Assembly (NCBI GenBank): GCA_023399155.1
Contig: JAEWQP010000030.1
Location: 186,001 to 250,000 of the forward strand
Length of the DNA stretch: 64,000 nt
Direction: 5' to 3'
From: Verrucomicrobiota bacterium
GTDB taxonomy: Bacteria; Verrucomicrobiota; Verrucomicrobiia; Opitutales; Opitutaceae
Shown here: piece after piece, positions 8,348-14,853 of the stretch
Numbering within the stretch: the stretch's first letter is position 1
Layout: each line of letters begins with the position of its first letter
Made by a program: the position numbers and the translations under genes
The notes under the pieces: model-generated
What the model was told of the DNA's origin: nothing
Seen by the model: only the letters and a program-made list of their open reading frames with translations
Database searches by the model: none

Positions 8348-8455
8348 TGGAGCTCCTAACGCGAAGCGATCGTTAGTGATTGATGCACAATTTGCACGCG
8401 TGATAACCGCGACGGTCCGTGGGATGTATCTGTCGATTTTGGCGATGCGCGGACT

Positions 8456-8482
8456 AAAATGGGCCGGCTGAAATGCCGGCCC
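8456..8482 (-). terminator. intrinsic terminator of the 69-aa gene
   Basis: Perfect 8-bp stem (8461-8468 with 8475-8482, GGGCCGGC) and a 6-base loop. On the minus strand it is followed by a T-rich stretch (ATTTTAG). It sits about 30 bases downstream of the stop of the minus-strand gene at 8511-8720. Confidence 0.7.
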
Positions 8483-8510
8483 GCTCGTTTCCCCGCGACG
8501 AAAGCCGCGG

Positions 8511-8720
8511 TCACTTGCTGCTGACCGCGCGAAGACGCGCGCTCAGCACTTTGACGTCGGCCTCGGCACCGGCTGCGTTCGCGCGCGATTTGGCGAGGCG
8601 GACTTCGGCTTGGAGAAGCTGGCGTTTGAGCTGTGCGATTTCGTCGAGCGTGGTGTCGGTGCGCGTGGCGCGGGCGTTCGTTGCCGTGGAGTTCGGTGGG
8701 AGTTCTGTGGAGGTGGCCAT
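8511..8720 (-). CDS. small coiled-coil protein, unknown function
   Basis: 69 aa: a Thr/Asn/Ala-rich start, then a heptad-like helix from about residue 24 (IAQLKRQLLQAEVRLAKS) to near the end. It has no signal peptide or Cys. It has its own downstream terminator at 8456-8482, which supports a real transcription unit. It belongs to a set of three small minus-strand genes in the accessory part of the element. Small coiled-coil proteins of this kind occur in ICEs and plasmids, but no specific family is recognised. Confidence 0.55.
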   Translation of the reverse strand: MATSTELPPNSTATNARATRTDTTLDEIAQLKRQLLQAEVRLAKSRANAAGAEADVKVLSARLRAVSSK

Positions 8721-8889
8721 AGTTTAGGACCGCGACGACGCGGTGATTTTGGTTTCAGTTTTGAGTGCGGTCGGCGCGCGACAGCGCGCCGATCCGCATC
8801 GAGAATCGCCCAACGAACTCGGCTGGCAGCATCGCGCATCTACCGGAAACGCGGGAGAAAGCGCGGACGCTGTGGAGGCTCTGACTGAC

Positions 8890-8911
8890 GAAAAAGGGGG
8901 CCGAGGCCCCC
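8890..8911 (-). terminator. intrinsic terminator of the DUF6573-like gene
   Basis: GGGGGCC (8896-8902) pairs with GGCCCCC (8905-8911). On the minus strand the hairpin is followed directly by five T (8891-8895 as A on plus). It lies just after the stop of the 122-aa gene. Confidence 0.75.
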
Positions 8912-8915
8912 GTGC

Positions 8916-9284
8916 TCAGTCCTCGTTCGGGAGCATGAGCGTGAGCACCGGCGCGGGTGTGTCGCCAGGGCCGATGTGCAGTTTCAGCTCGTGCCTACGG
9001 GCTGCGATGATGACCCGGAAGCAGATTTGATCGGCGTCCTGCTTGGTCCGCATGGCGAGCTTGGCCATGGTGGAGATGTCGTGGCAGATGCCGGAGACGT
9101 CCTTGCCGGGCTGTTGAAGGGCCGTTTCAATGATGGCCCAAACCGTCGAGGTGCAGGCAAAGGGATGTTTCCAATGCTGCTTGATCGAATCGACCTCGCT
9201 CAGGTCGACGAGGACGCCGTCCTCGATGGCCTGCTTGCGGGAGTAGGAGTAAACGACCTCACCGAACGGATTGTCTTGAGTCAT
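8916..9284 (-). CDS. DUF6573-like conserved ICE protein
   Basis: 122 aa. The N-terminal pattern FGEVVYSYSRKQAIEDGVLV followed by a Trp-containing segment with VWAII is that of the DUF6573 family, known from plasmids and integrative elements with no assigned biochemical role. The protein is soluble, has no signal peptide and contains three Cys. It is a single-gene unit on the minus strand with its own terminator at 8890-8911. Family recognition is from memory of the motif; the function is unknown. Confidence 0.75.
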   Translation of the reverse strand: MTQDNPFGEVVYSYSRKQAIEDGVLVDLSEVDSIKQHWKHPFACTSTVWAIIETALQQPGKDVSGICHDISTMAKLAMRTKQDADQICFRVIIAARRHELKLHIGPGDTPAPVLTLMLPNED

Positions 9285-9588
9285 GTTTCGTGCCGTTCGG
9301 CCCGTGGGGCGTGCGTCACGTCTCGTGACCTTATCGCCTACTGCCGATTGGCGATTCTCGCCCTACACCCGAAAGTCAAAGCGCTGGGTGGAGCGCCGAG
9401 GCAGTGTCACGCGCAGCGGGACCAACGAGGGGGAAGCGGAACGTTTTGCGCGTGGTGGAGCCGCGCAGCGGACTACCTTGACCGGGTGTAGAATGGCGAA
9501 TTCAGCGGCTGGCAGTCGCTAGAAGAAAACGAGCAACGCGAGCATCGGGTTGGGGATCGTGCATGGTTCGTGCATCGGCGGAGGACAC
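9285..9588. other. intergenic stretch without recognised gene
   Basis: Together with the terminator at 9589-9617, this separates two small minus-strand genes. Open frames here are short and antisense-like. The only structure seen is a direct repeat of TCGTGCAT (9557-9564 and 9568-9575, 11-base spacing). No convincing oriT or promoter was recognised. Confidence 0.4.
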
Positions 9589-9617
9589 GAAAAAGGCGGC
9601 CGGTCGATCCGGCCGCC
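9589..9617 (-). terminator. intrinsic terminator of the 99-aa gene
   Basis: Perfect 9-bp stem GGCGGCCGG (9595-9603) with CCGGCCGCC (9609-9617) and a 5-base loop, followed on the minus strand by a run of five T. It lies 14 bases after the stop of the gene at 9632-9931. Confidence 0.8.
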
Positions 9618-9631
9618 GTGGCGCGCAAGGG

Positions 9632-9931
9632 TCACTCGCTCTGTTCGGCTTTCATCTTCGCGAGTTGCTCGAAGATGAACGTGTGCGCGTGATCGGCGAG
9701 CTTGGCGACGAGAGGGAGGTCGTCCCGACCGAAGCTGTCCGTGTCGTGGTATTGCTTGGCGTTGTCCACGTAAGTCCGCGCGAAGGTCGCGTTGAAGAAC
9801 TTCTTGTTGTCGGCCTCGTTTTCCCACACGGCGGCTTTGATCCGGCCGAGGCGGAAGGTCTTCACCGGAAGCTTGGAGCTGGCGGTGGCGTTCTTGGGTT
9901 GCGAGGCGGGCTGAGTGGATTTGGCGGGCAT
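9632..9931 (-). CDS. conserved small ICE protein, unknown function
   Basis: 99 aa from the ATG at 9931, which is preceded by an AAGGA ribosome-binding site about 6 bases upstream. After a Ser/Thr/Pro-rich start comes a compact domain, RLGRIKAAVWENEADNKKFF and then a segment ending DSFGRDDLPLVAKLADHAH. Proteins with this pattern are common near plasmid and ICE genes in Planctomycetes and Verrucomicrobia as far as I recall; no function is established. The alternating basic/aromatic pattern could suit DNA binding. A strong terminator follows at 9589-9617. Confidence 0.65.
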   Translation of the reverse strand: MPAKSTQPASQPKNATASSKLPVKTFRLGRIKAAVWENEADNKKFFNATFARTYVDNAKQYHDTDSFGRDDLPLVAKLADHAHTFIFEQLAKMKAEQSE

Positions 9932-10506
9932 ATCGTTCCTTTTGTTTTTGAGGAGCGGGATTGCTCTCTCGACCCGAGGCGGGGGGCCGACTGGAACGAA
10001 GGGACGGTTGGGGGGATTCCTTCCAAGGAGGACCCAAACGCGCCCTGGCCGCGCCGCGGCGTTCCCGTTGGAGGTGCCGCCAGAGAGAGCAAGAACGCTC
10101 CGGAGAAAGGAACGTTCCGCCTTGGCGGTATGCCCGCGATCACTCGCACGCGCCGGACCAAGAATGCCCGCCTGATCTGAGCGACACGACTCGACATGCC
10201 GCCGTGTGGGAGAATCTGGCCGACGGTTCGGCAACGTGCCGCATGGACCCGGCTGACGCCTGCTCACGACCGGAAGTGAGACGACCGTGCTCGTCGCCGA
10301 GCGAGCGCACGCATTCGTCACTCGCGAAGTTGAAAGCGGATCGCAGCGATCGCGCGCTGACGGTTGGATCAACCGGCTATCCTGTCGACGGAGCCGAGGA
10401 TTGGATACCGCAATCGGTGTAGTCCGCTTACACCATTCTCGGAGGGTTCGGCCCGTTGAGGAGCGCGCAGCGCGGGCGCGGAATGGAACGCGTGAAAACC
10501 GTTCCC
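9932..10506. other. long intergenic region between divergent ICE genes
   Basis: About 575 bases without a convincing gene. It must hold the promoter of the minus-strand gene at its left and of the plus-strand genes at its right. One small inverted repeat is visible, GGTGTA (10416-10421) with TACACC (10429-10434), 7 bases apart, about 70-90 bases before the next start. It could be an operator. No riboswitch or RNA gene was recognised. Confidence 0.4.
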
Positions 10507-10881
10507 ATGAGCAATCAAATACCTCTTGAAACCAATCCGATCCTCGCGGGCGGCACTCCTGGTGCCGGCCGCTTTCAAATCCTCGTCGAGTACGCGCCCG
10601 GTGTTTTCGTCTCCACGGCCTCGGCCGAAAAGATCGAGGACGCTGTCGAATTTTTCCTGAAGCAGGCACCCGGCTGCGAAGCAGGGGAGATTGCGCTCTT
10701 CGACCGCAACGAACGCCGCGTCATCGGCTCCGTTAAGTGGAAGGTCGAGCCGACGGAGAACGGTCTGCGCGTTCCGCACCGGCACAATCTCTTCTGCGAC
10801 TGGAATACGGCACTGGTCGCGCTCGAAGCCCAACGCCGTGCCGAAGCTGAGCGCGGCTCGCTCATCGAACTCAGCGCTTGA
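10507..10881 (+). CDS. hypothetical ICE protein
   Basis: 124 aa from the ATG at 10507; an in-frame ATG at 10483 would add 8 residues and is not excluded. It is a soluble protein with a beta-rich first half (FQILVEYAPGVFVSTASAEK), two Cys and an Ala/Glu helix at the C-terminus. It is followed after 10 bases by the HTH gene, so the two probably form a small operon close to the attachment site. No family is recognised. Its position suggests a role in element maintenance or excision control, which is inference. Confidence 0.5.
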   Translation: MSNQIPLETNPILAGGTPGAGRFQILVEYAPGVFVSTASAEKIEDAVEFFLKQAPGCEAGEIALFDRNERRVIGSVKWKVEPTENGLRVPHRHNLFCDWNTALVALEAQRRAEAERGSLIELSA

Positions 10882-10891
10882 TGTAGCCGCC

Positions 10892-11242
10892 ATGAACGAC
10901 ACCAGCCGCTCGCTCCTCCAAACGATTCTCGCAACGGACCTCTCGCTGACGGGTGCAGAACGGAGCGCAGCCCAACGCCTTTTTGAGGGAAACTGCGATG
11001 CGACCGGGTTCGCGCCAATCGCGGTCGATGAAAAGCTCTTGGTGACTCAGAAGCAGGCCGCCCAGATGCTGGGTGTCAGCCGCGTGACCATCTGGCGGAT
11101 GACGAAGGAGTGCATCCTGCACCCGGTCGAAATTCTGCCGGGCTCCTGGAGATACCCGCTGCGCGAACTCGCGCAGCTGGCGCATTCCGGCCTCGATCCC
11201 GGAGCCGACGAGCGTCAGCGCCGCGAACGCTCAGCTGCGTGA
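10892..11242 (+). CDS. excisionase-like helix-turn-helix protein
   Basis: 116 aa from the ATG at 10892. Residues about 50-95 form a MerR/HTH-17-type winged helix: LVTQKQAAQMLGVSRVTIWR, then a wing and a Trp-Arg-Tyr-Pro segment. This is the fold of Xis and AlpA-type directionality factors and phage regulators. Its place, the last gene before the tRNA at the element end and just before a cluster of 7-mer repeats, fits a recombination directionality factor. No tyrosine recombinase gene is adjacent in this window. A general element regulator is the alternative. Confidence 0.72.
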   Translation: MNDTSRSLLQTILATDLSLTGAERSAAQRLFEGNCDATGFAPIAVDEKLLVTQKQAAQMLGVSRVTIWRMTKECILHPVEILPGSWRYPLRELAQLAHSGLDPGADERQRRERSAA

Positions 11243-11270
11243 GCGAAGCGAGGATCGAAAAACACCACAC

Positions 11271-11309
11271 ACGCCCGGCGTCCCGAAAGGGAGCCGGGCG
11301 TTGTTTTTG
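11271..11309 (+). terminator. intrinsic terminator after the HTH gene
   Basis: 9-bp stem ACGCCCGGC (11271-11279) with GCCGGGCGT (11293-11301), 13-base loop, followed by TTGTTTTTGC. An A-run on the other side (GAAAAACACC) could let it also act on the minus strand. It closes the plus-strand operon before the repeat cluster. Confidence 0.8.
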
Positions 11310-11333
11310 CCTGCGCGGCGGTGGTAGGTCCGG

Positions 11334-11426
11334 ACTACGGGCACCGTAGTTGCCCATAGTCACAGATTCTCCCTCTGAAAACTACGGTGTAAACTACGGG
11401 CCGGGGTTCAAAAAGTTGCCCGTAGT
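11334..11426. repeat. five-copy ACTACGG repeat cluster near the attachment site
   Basis: The 7-mer ACTACGG or its complement CCGTAGT occurs at 11334-11340 (+), 11344-11350 (-), 11381-11387 (+), 11393-11399 (+) and 11420-11426 (-). The first two form a 7-bp inverted repeat with 3 bases between. The cluster lies in noncoding DNA between the excisionase-like gene and the tRNA. Repeated short sites in this position are typical of arm-type sites bound by an integrase or Xis. The repeats are seen directly; the role is inferred. Confidence 0.65.
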
Positions 11427-11481
11427 TAGCTAAAGTCGCATTTCGGCCGTCCCTCGGAGGCGACTTGCGTAAGTTGTTCAA

Positions 11482-11513
11482 CAAAAAGCCCCCGGAAGTG
11501 TTTCCGGGGGCTT
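11482..11513 (-). terminator. intrinsic terminator of the tRNA-Met gene
   Basis: A perfect 12-bp stem (11486-11497 with 11502-11513, core GCCCCCGG) and a 4-base loop, followed on the minus strand by TTTGTT. It begins six bases beyond the encoded CCA of the minus-strand tRNA. Confidence 0.85.
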
Positions 11514-11518
11514 CAAAT

Positions 11519-11595
<77 letters not shown>

Positions 11596-11703
11596 ACAAG
11601 TAAAGGGGCGAAAGGTGGTTGCGGCGTGCCCCATGTCAACGGCTTTTCTTCCAGAAAGTTTCTTCGAGCCAACTTCGCACCCATCACGCCGTCGGAAAAC
11701 GCC

Positions 11704-14508
11704 TCACTCAGCGCGTGCGCCCGCGGCTCCCGTCGACTCGGCACGCACGTCGTGCGCGGCCGTGACGAACGCGCGGCCCGCCTCCAGGCCGTCGGCGGTC
11801 GCTGTCACAGTGATCCGACCCGCTTCGCCCGGCCGGCCCCGAACGATCGCAAGGCAAAGGCCACCGAACGCCTTCCGCGACTTCGACGAGAACCGCTCAA
11901 AGCTCGTCGGATCGCCGTTGTCCGTGGCCACGAGCTCGCCCGGACCTTCGATGCTGAAGGTGATGGTGTTTTCAGCCCGCGGCGCGGTGATCCCATGGGC
12001 ATCGACCACGCGGACTGCGACAAAGGCCAGCTCCAGCCCGTCCGCGCGGATTTCGGCGCGCTCCGCCTCCGCCACGAGACACGCCGCTGCGCCGGCGGTT
12101 CGCACCATGTCCGTGGCCCAGCGTTTGCCTTCCCGGTAGGCCACGACCTCGAGGACGCCCGGCTCATAGGCCACGTCATCCCAGCGAAGACGCGACTCAA
12201 ACTCGCCCTTCACTTTCCGGCCGAGCGAGCGCCCGTTGAGGAAGAGCTCGGCCTCATCGCCGGAGGTGAAGACGTGCACCGGCGTGATTTCGCCGATGCG
12301 ATCGGGCCAGGTCCAGTGCGGGAGCAGGTGCGCCATGGGATAGTCCGGACGCCAGTGCGCCTGATAGAGGTAGAACCGATCCTTGCGAAAACCCGCCAGG
12401 TCGATGATTCCTGAATACGAACTGCGCGCCGCATAGTAGGGCGTCGGCTCGCCGAGGTGGTCCCAACCGGTCCACACGAACTGGCCGGCCACGAAGGGGT
12501 GCCGGAGGATGGCGTCGAACACCTTGTCCGCGGATGACCCGAAGTCGGCCGCATGCAGCTCGTAGGCGGTGACGTGATGATTCACCGGGTCCCCACCCCG
12601 TCCCTCGCGCACCGGTCCGCTGATCTCGGGCGTGACGGGAAACAAGTAAACCCCGCGACTGCTGAACGCCGAGGCAGACTCGCTGCTCAGGATCACCTTC
12701 CCAGGAAACTTCGCCCGAAACGCCGGGTACTGCGGCATCTTGCGGATACGCTCGGTCCCTTCGAATTCCGCGGTATTCCGGATGCCCTCGCCCTGGTAGT
12801 TCAAACTGATGAGGTCGAGCTCAGCGGGCAGCGGCATGTCGGGACTCGCCCAGTTCATGGCGCTGGTGACGGGCCGCGTGGAATCCTCCTCGCGCACGAT
12901 CTCGCGCAACCGGCGTGCCAGCGCCGCGCCCTCGGCGTCGGTGTACTGCTCGCCCACTTCGTTGCCGATGCTCCAGGCGATCACCGAGGGATGATTCCGG
13001 TCGCGTCGGACGAGCGCGCGCAAGTCCTGCTCGTGCCAGTCGCGGAAGATGAGGTGGAAATCAAGCGGGGTCTTCTTGCGCTCCCAGACGTCGAACGCCT
13101 CATCCATGACAAGGAATCCCATCGCGTCGGTGAGCTCCAGCAGTTCCGGCGCGGGCGGGTTGTGGCTCATGCGCACGGCATTGCAGCCCATCTCGCGCAA
13201 CGCCTCGAGCTGGCGCCGCGCCGCGCTCACGTTGAAGGCCGCACCCAGGGCGCCGAGATCGTGGTGCTGGTTGACCCCGCGGATCGGGACGCGCTCGCCG
13301 TTCACGTAGATGCCCCAGTCGGGATCGAAGCGCACCTCGCGGACGCCGAAGCGCGTCTCGTACACATCGACCACGCGGCCCGTCGCGGTGACGGTCGTGA
13401 CCGCGACGTAGCGATGCGGTCGCTGGTTCGGAGGCGGCCCCCAGAGCCGCGGATTCTCCAGCACAACGGAGCCGCCGACGCGGATGTGCGCCCCCGCTTC
13501 GATGCGTGTCTCCACCGCATCGATACGGCCAACGGCCGCCCCGACCCTTTGGCCGTCCCCGCCCAGCACGAAGATCTCCGTCGCGACCTGCACGGTGGCG
13601 GCGGAGCGCCCGGCGTTCTCGACCGAAACCTGCAGATCGACCGTCGCGGAGGTGTGCGAGACATCGCGCGAAGTCACCTGCGTACCCCACCGCGCCACGC
13701 GGAGCGGCTGCGTCGTCGTGAGCCACACGTTGCGGTAAATGCCCCCGCCCGGATACCAGCGTGAGGACGCCGGAGGGTTGTCCAGGCGGATGGCCAGTTG
13801 ATTGGCGCCGCCAAACGTCACGTACGGTGTCAGGTCGACGCGCCAGGATGCATACCCGAACGGCCAGCCCCCGACCAGGTGCCCATTCAGCCACACCGTC
13901 GCATAGGACATCGACCCGTCGACCTCGAGGAAGACGGACCGGCCGGCGTCCCCGGCGGGGATATGCAGCTTTTTCCGATACCAGCCGATCCCCCAACTGG
14001 GGAGGCGGCCCATCCCGCCGACATCGCCGTCGGCGATGAAGGGGCCCTCGATCGCCCAGTCGTGCGGGAGGTCGACCTCGCCCCAGCCGCTGTCGTCAAA
14101 GTCGGCTCGCATCCACGGGGCATCGCCGCCCGGGCTGCCGGGCGGGCGCGCATGGCGCTTCGTCGGGTCCGCGATGAAGGGATTGCCCGTCGGCAGTATC
14201 CACCGTTTCAGCACACCGTCGGCCGGGGTGACGGGCGTCGCCGCCTCGGTGGGCGCGGCATCAGCGGGCCGGTCATCGCGCGTGTCGGTCAGCGCCGGCC
14301 GCACGTCATAGGCCAGGTTTGCCCCTGCGCCAGGCGGGTCGTCCTTGCGGAAGCGCCAGCCCTCGTTGATGAGCATCCGTTCCCGCGGGCGCGACGGGTT
14401 GTCCAGCGAGGCCGACTCCTGTTCGGCGGTGATCCGCGTGGCGGCAGGCGCCAAACACGCGGTCAGGCTGAGGGCGATGAACAGGCGGGCGGGAATCCAG
14501 AAATCCAT
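11704..14508 (-). CDS. secreted GH2 glycosidase (beta-galactosidase type)
   Basis: 934 aa. An N-terminal export signal ends LSLTAC, a possible lipobox at Cys18, so the enzyme may be a surface lipoprotein. Then follow the GH2 sugar-binding jelly roll (about 140-265), the immunoglobulin-like domain (265-390) and the TIM barrel. The acid/base is Glu517 in SIGNE and the nucleophile Glu610 in ILSSE. The C-terminal 200 residues are a DUF4982-type beta domain plus another Ig-like domain, as in long GH2 enzymes of polysaccharide-degrading bacteria. It should release terminal beta-galactosyl or related residues. It is a single gene divergent from a histidine kinase 345 bases away. Exact substrate is not readable from sequence. 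Confidence 0.9.
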   Translation of the reverse strand: MDFWIPARLFIALSLTACLAPAATRITAEQESASLDNPSRPRERMLINEGWRFRKDDPPGAGANLAYDVRPALTDTRDDRPADAAPTEAATPVTPADGVLKRWILPTGNPFIADPTKRHARPPGSPGGDAPWMRADFDDSGWGEVDLPHDWAIEGPFIADGDVGGMGRLPSWGIGWYRKKLHIPAGDAGRSVFLEVDGSMSYATVWLNGHLVGGWPFGYASWRVDLTPYVTFGGANQLAIRLDNPPASSRWYPGGGIYRNVWLTTTQPLRVARWGTQVTSRDVSHTSATVDLQVSVENAGRSAATVQVATEIFVLGGDGQRVGAAVGRIDAVETRIEAGAHIRVGGSVVLENPRLWGPPPNQRPHRYVAVTTVTATGRVVDVYETRFGVREVRFDPDWGIYVNGERVPIRGVNQHHDLGALGAAFNVSAARRQLEALREMGCNAVRMSHNPPAPELLELTDAMGFLVMDEAFDVWERKKTPLDFHLIFRDWHEQDLRALVRRDRNHPSVIAWSIGNEVGEQYTDAEGAALARRLREIVREEDSTRPVTSAMNWASPDMPLPAELDLISLNYQGEGIRNTAEFEGTERIRKMPQYPAFRAKFPGKVILSSESASAFSSRGVYLFPVTPEISGPVREGRGGDPVNHHVTAYELHAADFGSSADKVFDAILRHPFVAGQFVWTGWDHLGEPTPYYAARSSYSGIIDLAGFRKDRFYLYQAHWRPDYPMAHLLPHWTWPDRIGEITPVHVFTSGDEAELFLNGRSLGRKVKGEFESRLRWDDVAYEPGVLEVVAYREGKRWATDMVRTAGAAACLVAEAERAEIRADGLELAFVAVRVVDAHGITAPRAENTITFSIEGPGELVATDNGDPTSFERFSSKSRKAFGGLCLAIVRGRPGEAGRITVTATADGLEAGRAFVTAAHDVRAESTGAAGARAE

Positions 14509-14853
14509 GGTGATCGTTGCGAGGTGATTGGGATGAGTGCAGAGAGTGCCTGACGTCGGGCGACGCCGCGACTCTCAAACCCGGGGCCTGCTACCGCGCG
14601 ACGCACCGCGAACGTGACGGTAATGCGCCACGCCGGGGCCGTCCAGATCAGGCCGCCAACCGCTTCGTGCGCGCCATCGAAAGAGGCGCTCTCCATGCGA
14701 GGGCAGTCCGGGCTTCGTGCGCGGGTGGACACCTTTACTCCGGACCGCGGGCTCGCGGGCCGCCCTGGCCAATTCTCGATCGCCACCAGGCAAGCCCCTG
14801 AAGCAGGACCGACGCCCGAGTTGCGAAGCCCGTTGCGACGGATAACTCCCAGC
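14509..14853. other. divergent intergenic region
   Basis: 345 bases between the minus-strand GH2 gene and the plus-strand histidine kinase. The kinase frame stays open upstream to 14614, but the sequence there does not look like protein and lacks a signal or membrane segment before the one at 14899. It should hold both promoters. No operator-like repeat was recognised. Confidence 0.4.

Noticed and set aside
9557..9575. Direct repeat of TCGTGCAT considered as an oriT or iteron
   Set aside because: Only two copies, with no adjacent inverted repeat or relaxase gene.
12553..13764. A 403-codon plus-strand frame inside the GH2 gene
   Set aside because: Shadow of the GH2 coding sequence, whose catalytic motifs are intact on the minus strand.
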